Under the pieces are notes generated by a model. That model saw nothing but the letters and a program-made list of their open reading frames with translations. It made no database searches and had not been told where the DNA came from. 59,681 nt of DNA. Origin: Nitrosomonas sp. Nm132 (GTDB lineage Bacteria > Pseudomonadota > Gammaproteobacteria > Burkholderiales > Nitrosomonadaceae). The position numbers were made by a program, and so were the translations under genes. The stretch spans positions 1-59,681 of the forward strand of contig NZ_FNDH01000017.1 of assembly GCF_900100485.1 (NCBI RefSeq). The letters are read 5' to 3'. Shown here one piece after another: positions 46,953-56,648 of the stretch (positions are counted from its first letter, which is position 1; the number at the start of each line of letters is the position of its first letter).

Positions 46953-49343
46953 TCAGCGCGCATGCCAGTAGCGACGGTTAATCTCACGCCAGCTGCCAAC
47001 CGAAATGCCATTATCTTTAAACTTCAGCAATATTGCTCCATCACGATCACTGTGCATCAGTTGACTTCCCAGCGCACGGTAGCGCTCAACGACTTCCTTA
47101 CTGGGATGCCCAAAGTGATTACGATAGCCAACAGTGAATAGGGTAAGCCTGGGGTTGACCTGTCGTATAAAAGCTTCTGTCGAAGAAGTCTTGCTACCAT
47201 GATGAGGTGCGATCAGAACCGTTGAGCGAAGCTGCTGGCTCGCGCGCGCAAGCAAGGCCTGCTCTGAACTCTTCTCAATATCGGCTGGCAATAGCACACT
47301 TCCATGATGTGTAGTAATTTTCAGTACGCAGCTGGATTCATTGGTTTTTCGCCTATTGAGATCATAGTTTTGTACTGAAGGATGTAACAATTCAAAATGA
47401 ACATCATCCCATTGCCATGATTCGCCCGCAAAGCATTTCCTCCCATTCTTAGCAGCTTGCTGGATAGGATGATCAGCATTCAATGATGATAACAATAACT
47501 TCACGGGCATTGCTTCTGACACAGACAAAGCACCACCGCTGTGATCTAAGTCTGCATGGGATATCATCATAAGATCAAGTTGACTGATTCCTTCACCGCG
47601 TAAAAATGGCACAATAATCCGCTCTCCGCTATCGGTTTCTCCAAAACTGGGTCCCGTATCGTATAACAGCGCATGATGCTCGGTACGCGCCACCACTGCT
47701 AACCCCTGGCCGACATCCAGCACAGTCAACCACAACTCGCCAACTCCTGGTTTGGGTGGGGAAACTACAAATAGCGGCAGCAATGCCACCACTCCCAGCC
47801 ATCGCGCAGGAAAGCCCGAGAAAACGCCCAAACCTGAGCCAGCTGGCAGAAACAACCAAACGATACCTGCTATACCGGCAATCACCGTCCATAAGGGAGG
47901 AGTATGCTGCTGCCAGACAACCTGGGAAGCTTCGCTTAGCCATTTCAGCAGCGCCATGCCGCCGCTTAATATTTCATGGGCGGGTAATAGCAAAAAATCA
48001 AGAAACGGCACAATTGCAAGTAGCGTCAGCGGAACCACCGCTAGGCTCACTAATGGAATAGCAATTGCATTCGCTATCGGTGCGATCAGCGACACTTGCT
48101 GGAACATCACTAGCAGTAAAGGACTCAACCCCAGTGTAATTACCCATTGCACACGGATCCAACTGATTATTGCGCTCATTTTGCCAATACGAGCAAAGGT
48201 TACTAACGTGATCAGCGCTATCGCACCAAACGATAGCCAGAAACCGGGTGAGATCACTGCCCATGGATCAAATACCACTACGATCAATAACGCCCATACG
48301 AGCACAGCGGGCGGCGATACCCTACGATCACTCCAGAGCGCAATGGCCATGATTGCCAGCATCAGAAATGTCCGTCTAGTGGGAACTGAGAAACCGGCTA
48401 GTAATGCATAGCACAGTGCCGCCAAGAGACCTGCGGCAACAGCCATTTTGCGCGCTGGCAGTAAGAAGGATAACCGAGGGCATCGACGCCAGAACCAATA
48501 GACCAGTGAAAAAACCATACCTGATACCATTGTCACATGAAGCCCCGAGATAGACATAAGATGATTGGTGCCAGTACGTGTGAAAATCTGCCACTGCTCG
48601 CGGGGGATAGCATGCTGCTCCCCTACTGCCAAGGCAATTTGAATGCCTGCATAGGGATGATCAGCTAAAACATGTGTAAACCGTGTGTGAATCTGCTGAC
48701 GGGTATGCTCAATCAAATATTTAGGATAGTTAACCCACTCATCCAAACGCACATTATTTTCTGATATGCGAACATAGCCCATAGCACGGATATTGCGTTC
48801 TATGGCTTTTGCCTCAAAATCGGAGCCATGGGGATTGGCGTTGCCATGGGGGCGCTTTAGCCGTACGGTCAGTCGCCAGCGCTCACCAGCATTGACCTTA
48901 GGAAGCACGGATTTGCTGACTTCCTCAAATCTCTCACACATTTTGTACCAAGTCAGCATGATATGCGCGGGCACCTCTGCCTCTGACGTTAGCACTTGCT
49001 CTACATCAAACCGGAAGCGCACACTTCGATCCGTCACTTGCGGCAATTCCGCGATGACACCTATCAGCTCGATATCGCGGCTTTCCCATTCATAAGGTAA
49101 AGTATCTGCCATACGCCAGTGAGCAAACATCGCTGCCCAGAAAAAACCCAATCCAAGAAAAAAACCAAATAACAGAATTTTTCGGATTGCGACAAATGCA
49201 TTCGGATAAAAGTAAGCGTAAAAAAATAACAGTATCGCAGCAGGCAGTAACGCTACTGCCCATTGTATTCCAGGCAATTCAGCCTGTAGCTGCAATAAAC
49301 AAGAACCGAATACAAAGGCAAGACTGTAGGTTTGTGTCAGCAA
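46953..49343 (-). CDS. comEC: ComEC/Rec2 DNA-uptake channel protein
   Basis: 796 residues. Residues ~1-75 hold membrane helices, followed by the OB-like DUF4131 region (~80-190), the competence domain with many helices (~220-500; GEQHAIPREQWQIFTRTGTN and HLMSISGLHVTMVSG are family hallmarks) and a C-terminal metallo-beta-lactamase-like domain (TVLDVGQGLAVVARTEHHAL; SHADLDHSGGAL; LIAPHHGSKTS). It should translocate single-stranded DNA across the inner membrane. No other competence gene is in the window, so natural transformation is not shown. Confidence 0.93.
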   Translation of the reverse strand: MLTQTYSLAFVFGSCLLQLQAELPGIQWAVALLPAAILLFFYAYFYPNAFVAIRKILLFGFFLGLGFFWAAMFAHWRMADTLPYEWESRDIELIGVIAELPQVTDRSVRFRFDVEQVLTSEAEVPAHIMLTWYKMCERFEEVSKSVLPKVNAGERWRLTVRLKRPHGNANPHGSDFEAKAIERNIRAMGYVRISENNVRLDEWVNYPKYLIEHTRQQIHTRFTHVLADHPYAGIQIALAVGEQHAIPREQWQIFTRTGTNHLMSISGLHVTMVSGMVFSLVYWFWRRCPRLSFLLPARKMAVAAGLLAALCYALLAGFSVPTRRTFLMLAIMAIALWSDRRVSPPAVLVWALLIVVVFDPWAVISPGFWLSFGAIALITLVTFARIGKMSAIISWIRVQWVITLGLSPLLLVMFQQVSLIAPIANAIAIPLVSLAVVPLTLLAIVPFLDFLLLPAHEILSGGMALLKWLSEASQVVWQQHTPPLWTVIAGIAGIVWLFLPAGSGLGVFSGFPARWLGVVALLPLFVVSPPKPGVGELWLTVLDVGQGLAVVARTEHHALLYDTGPSFGETDSGERIIVPFLRGEGISQLDLMMISHADLDHSGGALSVSEAMPVKLLLSSLNADHPIQQAAKNGRKCFAGESWQWDDVHFELLHPSVQNYDLNRRKTNESSCVLKITTHHGSVLLPADIEKSSEQALLARASQQLRSTVLIAPHHGSKTSSTEAFIRQVNPRLTLFTVGYRNHFGHPSKEVVERYRALGSQLMHSDRDGAILLKFKDNGISVGSWREINRRYWHAR

Positions 49344-49608
49344 TTTTTGCGATTACCAAATGAAAGGCGCACTGTTGATTCTTGCAATGAACAAATTGCA
49401 GATATGAAAGAATCATTGCTGTTTATATACGACGGGAAAATTCAGAGACTGAGGAAATTAATAAATTCACAAAATGGGAAGGCGTATGTAGATAAATCCT
49501 GAAATGGCAAGCTTATTTATTCAAAGACGTTACTGCCTGCCGATTAACGTTAACGCAAAATGATCATTTACGGTTAAAATGTCACATTTAATTCTAGAGA
49601 GATTAATT
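49344..49608. other. Divergent region between comEC and rpe
   Basis: 265 bp with no gene seen. A TTAACGTTAA palindrome lies near 49545-49554, and AGAGAG precedes the rpe ATG. Confidence 0.4.
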
Positions 49609-50286
49609 ATGTATCGTATCGCCCCGAGCATTCTATCGGCAAATTTCGCCAAACTAGGCGAAGAAATCACCAACGTCCTGGATTCAGGCGCAGATATCAT
49701 TCACTTTGATGTCATGGATAACCATTACGTCCCTAATTTGACTATCGGCCCTCTGGTGTGTGAAGCGATACGCCCTTTAACCCAAGCAGTGATTGACGTG
49801 CATTTGATGGTTGAGCCCGTGGATCGTATCATTCCTGATTTTGCCAAAGCAGGCGCCAATATCATTTCTTTCCACCCGGAGGCTTCCAGGCATATCGACC
49901 GTACCATCGGTTTGATCAAGGAACAAGGATGCAAAGCAGGCTTGGTCTTTAATCCGGCTACTCCTCTTGGCTATCTTGACCATGTTCTGGATAAACTAGA
50001 TTTAATCTTGATCATGTCTGTCAATCCCGGTTTTGGTGGACAAAAATTCATCCCTGAAGCACTCAATAAATTAACAGCGGTCCGCAAACGTATCGATGCA
50101 AGCGGCAAAGACATTCTGCTGGAAATTGATGGAGGTGTAAAAGTCGATAATATCGCTGAAATCGCGCGCGCGGGTGCGGATACCTTTGTTGCGGGATCGG
50201 CTATTTATGGCGCTGGCAAAGACAGTGACCCACATCGCTATGATACGATTATCTCGGCAATGCGAGCAGAGCTAGCAAAAGTTTAG
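49609..50286 (+). CDS. rpe: Ribulose-phosphate 3-epimerase
   Basis: 225-residue TIM barrel. [11 protein letters not shown] with the first metal-site Ser/Asn, [19 protein letters not shown] with the ligand His and Asp, [22 protein letters not shown] and LEIDGGVK with the final Asp are all intact. It interconverts ribulose-5-phosphate and xylulose-5-phosphate in the pentose-phosphate and Calvin cycles. The start at 49609 (MYRIAPSIL) is the usual N-terminus. It leads the rpe-gph-trpE group. Confidence 0.97.
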   Translation: MYRIAPSILSANFAKLGEEITNVLDSGADIIHFDVMDNHYVPNLTIGPLVCEAIRPLTQAVIDVHLMVEPVDRIIPDFAKAGANIISFHPEASRHIDRTIGLIKEQGCKAGLVFNPATPLGYLDHVLDKLDLILIMSVNPGFGGQKFIPEALNKLTAVRKRIDASGKDILLEIDGGVKVDNIAEIARAGADTFVAGSAIYGAGKDSDPHRYDTIISAMRAELAKV

Positions 50287-50334
50287 TAATGGTTGTTTTT
50301 ACCTTTTTATTACCCATCACCTGAACAAAAATAA

Positions 50335-51060
50335 ATGAATCAGAATAGTTTGCAATGTGCTTGCCGTACAACAGAAATTGAGTTTCCTATCCAGATTAAA
50401 GCCGTTGTCATCGATCTGGATGGTACGCTGCTTGATACCGCAACAGATCTCGCCTTTGCCGCGAATAAGATGCTACAGGAACTAGGCAAACCAGAATTAC
50501 CGCTCGCTACCATCCAATCCTTCATAGGAAAGGGTATTCAGAAACTGGTGAAACGTTCGCTAACGAATAGCCTAGAAGATGAGCCAGATCTTGAATTATT
50601 CAGCAAAGCTTTGCCTATTTATGAGCGAAATTATGGTGAACATCTGTATACCCATACTCGTCCCTATCCCGGGGTTATCGAGGGATTGAATGCACTCAAG
50701 GAGGATGGGTTTCAGTTAGCCTGTATTACCAATAAAGCTGAAGCATTTACCTTGCCACTGCTACGTGCAACTAACCTGCTGAGTTATTTTGAGATCGTAT
50801 TGTCAGGTGACAGTTTGCCCAAAAAGAAACCAGACCCCATGCCCTTGCTGCATGCCTGCAAGCACTTTCAAATTGAACCGTGTGAATTGCTGTTAATTGG
50901 CGACTCACTCAATGACACGATTGCAGCACGTGCGGCGGGATGCAATATCTTCTGCGTGCCCTATGGTTATAATGAAGGGCGGGATGCGCATGAACTGGAT
51001 TGCGATGCAATTATTTCTTCACTGCTTGAAGCAACGAAATTAATCAAAAAAATAAATTAG
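50335..51060 (+). CDS. gph: Phosphoglycolate phosphatase (HAD family)
   Basis: 241 residues. HAD motif I VIDLDGTLLDT (nucleophile Asp), motif II TNKAE, motif III Lys in PKKKPDP, and motif IV IGDSLNDTIAARAAG. The cap domain is alpha-helical (C1 type). It removes phosphate from 2-phosphoglycolate, made by Rubisco oxygenation or DNA repair. About 20 extra N-terminal residues precede the HAD domain. It follows rpe by 48 nt. Confidence 0.93.
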   Translation: MNQNSLQCACRTTEIEFPIQIKAVVIDLDGTLLDTATDLAFAANKMLQELGKPELPLATIQSFIGKGIQKLVKRSLTNSLEDEPDLELFSKALPIYERNYGEHLYTHTRPYPGVIEGLNALKEDGFQLACITNKAEAFTLPLLRATNLLSYFEIVLSGDSLPKKKPDPMPLLHACKHFQIEPCELLLIGDSLNDTIAARAAGCNIFCVPYGYNEGRDAHELDCDAIISSLLEATKLIKKIN

Positions 51061-51207
51061 TTTCAGTTACAAAAGAGCGTCGAAGAATTTTTCATAACGG
51101 TCACGCTGCACTGCATTGCGAATAAGCATCCTGCTCGATGAACACATTAATAAGTATCCTATCGCCAAGCTACTCTCTGATTTCTTTCTTTTTGAAGAGG
51201 TGAGTGT

Positions 51208-52680
51208 GTGACTCAAAGTGAATTCAACGACCTGGCAGTCCAGGGTTACAACCGCATTCCCCTGGTGCTGGAAACTTTTGCTGATCTTGATACACCGCTT
51301 TCAGTTTATCTCAAGCTCGCCAATCAGCCCTATTCCTATTTGTTGGAATCGGTACTGGGGGGTGAACGTTTTGGGCGTTATTCCGTTATCGGGTTGCCTG
51401 CAAAGACACGCATAGAAGCATATGGTAATGATGTCACTATCATCAAGGATTCCAGTTCTAAGAAAATCAATGTCGGGAATGTACTAGACTTTATCGAATC
51501 CTATCTTGCTGATTTTAGAATTGCACCGTATGAGGGTCTACCTCGCTTCTGCGGAGGGCTGGTAGGCTATTTTGCCTATGATACAGTACGTTATATCGAA
51601 CCAAGACTGGCCGGTCATGCCCGACCCGATACCTTGCATACACCGGATGTACTGCTATTGCTGTCCGAAGAGTTGGTTGTAGTAGACAATCTTTCTGGAA
51701 AACTTTATCTCATCATCTATATCAATCCAGATTCGGACAACGCTTACCAGACCGGAAAAAATCGGCTCAAAGAGCTACTGAGCAAGCTACGGCAACCTTT
51801 AACCATTCCGGTTGAAAAACCAAGCAATTCAAGCACTGCCGTTTGTGAATTTAGTGAAGCTGACTTCATCGCAGCCGTAGAACGCGCTAAACAATATATC
51901 GTTGATGGCGACATCATGCAGGTCGTCCTTTCACAACGCACCAGCAAACCTTATTCAGCCTCCCCGCTTGCGCTCTATCGCGCACTGCGTAGCCTCAACC
52001 CCTCTCCCTATATGTTTTATTATCATCTGGATCATTTTCATATCGTCGGGGCTTCACCTGAAATCCTGGTACGACTTGAAAATGACATGGTAACGGCACG
52101 CCCAATTGCCGGGACACGCCCCCGCGGCAAGAATATGCAGGAGGATTCAGCGTTAGCGACTGATTTACTGGCTGACCCCAAAGAATGTGCCGAACATGTC
52201 ATGCTGATGGATTTAGGGCGCAATGATATCGGGCGTGTTGCCCAAACCGGTACAGTCAAAGTGACCGAAAACATGAAAATCGAGCACTACTCCCATGTCA
52301 TGCATATTGTTTCCAACGTGGAAGGTAAACTCAAGCCAGGCCTAAATGCGATCGACGTATTACGCGCCACTTTCCCGGCAGGCACAGTCAGTGGCGCACC
52401 CAAGGTCAGAGCAATGGAAATTATCGATGAACTGGAGATCTCCAAGCGCGGAATTTACGCAGGTGCAGTCGGTTACCTGAGCTTCAATGGCGATATGGAT
52501 CTGGCTATTGCGATCCGTACCGGTGTGATCAAAGATGGCAAGCTGCATGTCCAGGCAGGCGCCGGTATTGTTGCTGACTCTGTACCTCTTAACGAATGGA
52601 TCGAGACACAAAACAAAGCCAAAGCTTTATTGCGTGCTGCTGAGATCGCTGAGAGCGGACTGGACAGCAAAATTGAATAA
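51208..52680 (+). CDS. trpE: Anthranilate synthase component I
   Basis: 490 residues. The N-terminal regulatory part starts RIPLVLETFADLDTPLSVYL and contains the LLESV segment involved in tryptophan feedback. The chorismate-binding domain has VLSQRTSKPY, IVGASPEILVR, ARPIAGTRPRG, HVMLMDLGRNDIGRVAQTG and FPAGTVSGAPKVRAMEIIDE. It makes anthranilate from chorismate with a TrpG partner. GTG start with GAAGAGG upstream. No trpG, trpD or trpC follows: repeats and an IS630 remnant occupy that place. Confidence 0.96.
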   Translation: MTQSEFNDLAVQGYNRIPLVLETFADLDTPLSVYLKLANQPYSYLLESVLGGERFGRYSVIGLPAKTRIEAYGNDVTIIKDSSSKKINVGNVLDFIESYLADFRIAPYEGLPRFCGGLVGYFAYDTVRYIEPRLAGHARPDTLHTPDVLLLLSEELVVVDNLSGKLYLIIYINPDSDNAYQTGKNRLKELLSKLRQPLTIPVEKPSNSSTAVCEFSEADFIAAVERAKQYIVDGDIMQVVLSQRTSKPYSASPLALYRALRSLNPSPYMFYYHLDHFHIVGASPEILVRLENDMVTARPIAGTRPRGKNMQEDSALATDLLADPKECAEHVMLMDLGRNDIGRVAQTGTVKVTENMKIEHYSHVMHIVSNVEGKLKPGLNAIDVLRATFPAGTVSGAPKVRAMEIIDELEISKRGIYAGAVGYLSFNGDMDLAIAIRTGVIKDGKLHVQAGAGIVADSVPLNEWIETQNKAKALLRAAEIAESGLDSKIE

Positions 52681-52757
52681 GCACCGCGCTTTAACCAGAT
52701 CGCTCATTAGTGTTCTGAATATAACTCAGTTTTTTCACAACTTGCTTCATTAACTAG

Positions 52758-52883
52758 TAGTAGACCGTTCCAGCATAACGGTTACAGAAAACGCCGTTCG
52801 GCCTGAGCCTGTCGAGGGCCATAACAGTTGTTAGCGATTTGACAAGCTCACCGAGAACGTAATGGTTTTACTGGAACGATCCA
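52758..52883. mobile_element. 126-bp IS630-type MITE carrying REP-like arms
   Basis: CTAG flanks both sides (52754-52757 and 52884-52887). The ends are inverted copies of CGTTCCAGYAWAACSRTTAC. The right end closely resembles the right end of the adjacent IS630 remnant. Inside are two opposed REP-like stretches (GCCTGAGCCTGTCGAGGG at ~52801-52818 and TTGACAAGCTCACCGAGAAC at ~52839-52858). It has no coding capacity. Confidence 0.65.
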
Positions 52884-52887
52884 CTAG

Positions 52888-54035
52888 TAGTTCGTTCCGT
52901 CAATACAGTTACACATTAAACTACGCCGAGGTTGAACTTATTCCAACGGAACACGACGGGTGAAGCGTTAATCTCGTCAATGCCCTTCAGAATTCGTGCC
53001 TTTAGTTCATCAATGGAGCTTACGCGGATGTGGCGCAGAAAGGTTCTGGCCATCTTCGAGATGGCGCACTTGATCAGGTTGAGCCAAGAGCCATGCTTGG
53101 GGGTATGGACATACTCGAAGCGCCCCGGGCGGGTAGAGTTCATCGAGTTGCTTGAGCAACGCGATGAACTCCGCGCTACGATGACGGTCTGCCACATTGG
53201 CAAAGATATGCCCCGAATGCAGATCAATTCCGGCCAGTATCGACACAGTGCCATGTCGACTATATTCATGGTCGCGCCCAACGGCTGAATGTTTTCCGGG
53301 AATGGGTGGCAGTCGGGTGTGGTTAGTCCGATGGCTTGAACACCAGGTTTTTCATCGACGCTGACGGTATAGATGGGTTCAGGCCGTCCGTCATGAACCG
53401 CGCCTTCGCGATAGATCGAAACGTCCTAGTAAACCAGCAGGACTTCCTGCATCTTGCGGTCAAAATCCGGATCCCGTTTTTCCAGGTAGTAGCGAATCTT
53501 GTAGGGCTTGATTTCGTTCTCATCGAGAATGCGCCAGACGGGGGAAAGTCCGCCGCCTCAGCGCACTCAGATACAAAGCGCGCTAAGCCGGAGATCGTCC
53601 ACAGTTCCGCCGCCAAGCCATAATCTTTTGGCTTAGTGCAGGCGATGCTCGCTACCCAGGCGCGGGCTTCATCGCTAATCTCAGGTTTGTGCGGGCGGTG
53701 ATAGGTATCCTTCAATCCCATCTGCACACCTGCCGCCAGCGCCTTGTCGATACATCGGTAGATCACCAGGCGACCGACCCCAATTTACCGTTGCAGGCCA
53801 GTAATAGAGATACCATCAGCACAACCGATCAGTATCTTGGCGCGTTCAATCTCGCACGCCGGTGCTGTTCTTGATCTGGATAACTCCTTCAGCATCTTCT
53901 TTTGATCCTCCGCCAACACCAGCGCTGTGCACGTTTCGTTTTCCCCGCCATGGTCACCTCCGTCAAGAGTTGCATGATGTATAAGAACCATGGCTATTAT
54001 AAATCAATCCGTAATGCTAATGCTGAAACGAACTA
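52888..54035 (-). mobile_element. IS630-family insertion sequence, decayed
   Basis: About 1.15 kb between CTAG sites (52884-52887 and 54036-54039), the preferred target of IS630-type elements. The ends begin TAGTTCGTTCC and TAGTTCGTTTC read inwards. The transposase on the minus strand is broken. The left side abuts the 126-bp MITE, with which it shares one CTAG. Confidence 0.75.
52917..53991 (-). pseudogene. IS630 transposase remnant
   Basis: Pieces in several minus-strand frames: an N-terminal helix-turn-helix region (53785-53991; LVLAEDQKKMLKELSRSRTA), a middle part (53323-53766; ISDEARAWVASIACTKPKDY), a catalytic-domain piece (53010-53246; GIDLHSGHIFANVADRHRSA) and the C-terminal DDE end (52917-53100; YVHTPKHGSWLNLIKCAISK, ARTFLRHIRVSSIDELKARI). 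The order matches a complete IS630 transposase of ~350 residues, but at least three frame changes and stops make it non-functional. Confidence 0.82.
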
Positions 54036-54163
54036 CTAGTAGTTACTAGGAGAGTAAATAAAAAACAGATATAAAATGATTTATTTACAAGATTTTATAT
54101 ATTCTCTAAATTATGATTTCTATCGAAAACTAGAATTACTGAAGCCTAAACCTCTGTTGAGAG

Positions 54164-55540
54164 TCAATTTGGAGAAACTTTACTCATTACATATCGAAAC
54201 TTACCAGATTTTTCCTTAGGAATTTCTGCTACTTCTTCAATAATAATTTCTACATTCTGGCCCAATCTTGATTGAAATTTATGTTTTATCATTTCGCTAA
54301 TAGTAGGATCTAATCCAATTTCGCTTACGACCCATACACGAGTAAGATTCAGACTTTCTTGTATGATTTTGAATGCGCTGATCTGTGGTAAATTCCTCAA
54401 AATATAAATTAACGCTAAACCATGCATGACAGTACCATTTTGCGCCATTACAAAATCAGTACTACGCCCTTGAATTTCTCTTAATAAAGGAAGTCCTCTC
54501 CCACAGCTACACAATTTGTCATCTAGTGAACCTATATCACCTGTACGATAGCGGATAAATGGAAAGTCGCTACTCGCAAGATGCGTAATTACTATCTCGC
54601 CAGACTGTCCTGGAGGCAGAGGGATGCCGTGGTGATCAGTGATTTCAACGATAATATCTTCAGCAGTAATATGCATATTTCCTACTGGGCATTCATGCGC
54701 AATAAAACCCGCATCACGCCCCCCATAGCCATTTGCAACAGAACAACCAAAGACTTTACTGATTTGCTGACGTTGATCATCGTATAGTCGTTCGGAGGTA
54801 ACAAAAGCAACTCGAATACCCAGATTATCCATTTGCATACCTATTTTTTCAGCATGGCCTGCAATATGGGCCAGCGCTGATGGGTAGCCAAAAAGCATTC
54901 TTGGTCGTTGAGACTGAATTTCTTTCAGAAATATATTCAGCTTTTGCTCGGACATTTCAAATGCAGGTAATAGCTTGCTCCGAAACAAGCGGTCACGCAA
55001 AACACGTATGCTGTCTTGTGCATCTAGTTCTATAGGAGATCCCCAGACAACAATCTCTGGATCACCGATATCCACATCCCACCAGCGAGTTGCACGCCAT
55101 TTTGCAGCGACATCATGACTAATACGCTCGTTACCTATATAAAAAACCAGTGGCTCACCACTTGAACCTCCGGTATTAAAACGAGCTAATTTCTGTGCTT
55201 TAATTGATTTAAATGCATCTATGTTGTTGCGAATCTTTGCTTTATCAAGTAAAGGCAGATGTTTTAAATCAGCGAGAGAGTTGATTTCAGTTGGGTTAAA
55301 ACCTATTTCAGCAAATAAACCGTGATAATAAGGAACATTTGCTTGAGCATAAAAAAGTAATCGGCGCAACCGAGTAAATTGGAACTGTTCGATTTGCTGT
55401 CTTGGCCACCACTGTGATATTTCCAATTGTTTGCGTACAGAAACGCTATTATGGCACTTAAGATATTCATGAATAGGAAAAAATAGACTGGATACCAGTA
55501 ACGTATAAAAACTCTTTCTCTCGTTATAGTTAGAATTCAT
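54164..55540 (-). CDS. CapK/phenylacetate-CoA ligase-like adenylate-forming enzyme of a polysaccharide locus
   Basis: 458 residues. AMP-binding motifs RFNTGGSSGEPLVFYIG (P-loop) and FPFIRYRTGDIGSLDD (Tyr-Arg-Thr-Gly-Asp) are present, as is CSCGRGLPLL with a Cys pair typical of the CapK/PaaK group. Such enzymes in capsule and exopolysaccharide loci are thought to activate an acyl or amino-acid substituent for transfer to the glycan. It lies 7 nt downstream of a glycosyltransferase gene, the last of three co-directional genes. No phenylacetate genes are near, so aromatic catabolism is unlikely. Confidence 0.82.
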   Translation of the reverse strand: MNSNYNERKSFYTLLVSSLFFPIHEYLKCHNSVSVRKQLEISQWWPRQQIEQFQFTRLRRLLFYAQANVPYYHGLFAEIGFNPTEINSLADLKHLPLLDKAKIRNNIDAFKSIKAQKLARFNTGGSSGEPLVFYIGNERISHDVAAKWRATRWWDVDIGDPEIVVWGSPIELDAQDSIRVLRDRLFRSKLLPAFEMSEQKLNIFLKEIQSQRPRMLFGYPSALAHIAGHAEKIGMQMDNLGIRVAFVTSERLYDDQRQQISKVFGCSVANGYGGRDAGFIAHECPVGNMHITAEDIIVEITDHHGIPLPPGQSGEIVITHLASSDFPFIRYRTGDIGSLDDKLCSCGRGLPLLREIQGRSTDFVMAQNGTVMHGLALIYILRNLPQISAFKIIQESLNLTRVWVVSEIGLDPTISEMIKHKFQSRLGQNVEIIIEEVAEIPKEKSGKFRYVMSKVSPN

Positions 55541-55547
55541 TCTTTAT

Positions 55548-56648
55548 CTAATTGAATGATTTAGCTAGAACCTGTTCATAAACGCTCAATAAACGATTCT
55601 GCACATTGCGCCAAGCATATTGCTGCACAGTTATGAGACCTGCTTCAGCAATTTTCCTTGCTTTGATAGGGTCATTGAGTAAAGTCAGAATAGCGCGAGA
55701 CATTGCTATTGGATCTCGAGGAGGAATCAGTAACGCTGTTTTATCATGGGCTACTAGATAGGGGATACCTCCAACATTGGTACTCACTACCGGTACTCCA
55801 CAGGCTAAAGCTTCTAGAATCGAAATGGGCATGTTGTCAACTAAACTTGGATTGACCATTACATCTGCGCTACGATAAAGACTAATAATAGCCTCATTAT
55901 CAACTCGGCCAGTGAATGTTACCGCATCCACTAATCCAAGCTCTCTTACCAATGCATTAAGTACTAATTCTTCAGGCCCCGAACCGGCTATTGTCAATCT
56001 TGCATCAGAAAAAACCCTTCTAACTTGATAGAAAGCCCGTATAGCTGTGGCATTGTCATATATTGCCTCTAAGTTACGTGTCAGAATGATATGAGGTGCT
56101 TTTGCAATCTTCTGATTCCTTTTGTCAGTTTGTTCTGAGAAGCGATCGAGATTAATAATATTAGGTACAATAATCGTTGCAAATCCTCTTCTCTTAAATA
56201 TTTCTTCAAGAAAATCGGATGGCACGATGATTGCAGCAGTCAATTCCAGACTAGGCTTAACCCAGAAAAAAGATTTTTCAAAAAAAGCTTCTGCTTCTCC
56301 ACCTCGATAATTAATTACAGCAGGCTTTTTTTTAATTCGTGCGATCCAGATGACTGGTGCAGCATAGAGATGCCATGACCAGCCGGAATTAGCCATAACA
56401 TGAAATAATTGTACTGTATCCGCTGAGCGCCAGAGGTTAATTAAGTAAGGTATCAGTCGAAAAAGAGCTCGAATCCCTTTGATCTTGTTTATCCATTCAG
56501 GATAATAGGGAGAGTTTACTTGGATGAGTTTGATCTGAGCGCCTTCCTGACGTAGTAATCTGGCTAATTGCTCAGTTTGATTTGCCATTCCACCCGAAGG
56601 GGGCGGCAAAGGGCCTACTAGTCCAATATACAATTCAGAAACCTTCAA
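55548..56648 (-). CDS. GT4-family glycosyltransferase
   Basis: 366 residues with a GT-B fold. The N-terminal GLVGPLPPPSGGMANQTEQL is the acceptor-domain loop. The C-terminal nucleotide-sugar domain has LTIAGSGPEE, FTGRVDNEAIISLYRSADVM, and ISILEALACGVPVVSTNVGG carrying the paired Glu of retaining GT4 enzymes. It is expected to add a sugar to a lipid-linked polysaccharide precursor at the inner membrane. It overlaps the upstream glycosyltransferase gene by 14 bp, so the two are translationally linked. Confidence 0.88.
   Translation of the reverse strand: MKVSELYIGLVGPLPPPSGGMANQTEQLARLLRQEGAQIKLIQVNSPYYPEWINKIKGIRALFRLIPYLINLWRSADTVQLFHVMANSGWSWHLYAAPVIWIARIKKKPAVINYRGGEAEAFFEKSFFWVKPSLELTAAIIVPSDFLEEIFKRRGFATIIVPNIINLDRFSEQTDKRNQKIAKAPHIILTRNLEAIYDNATAIRAFYQVRRVFSDARLTIAGSGPEELVLNALVRELGLVDAVTFTGRVDNEAIISLYRSADVMVNPSLVDNMPISILEALACGVPVVSTNVGGIPYLVAHDKTALLIPPRDPIAMSRAILTLLNDPIKARKIAEAGLITVQQYAWRNVQNRLLSVYEQVLAKSFN

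Noticed and set aside
47752..48411. 219-codon plus-strand ORF inside comEC
   Set aside because: It is antisense to the well-conserved competence domain, has no family signature and is explained by codon bias of the opposite strand.
54051..54163. AT-rich stretch left of the polysaccharide genes as a possible RNA gene
   Set aside because: No stable hairpin with a T tract and no recognisable RNA family; it is more likely the 3' untranslated region.
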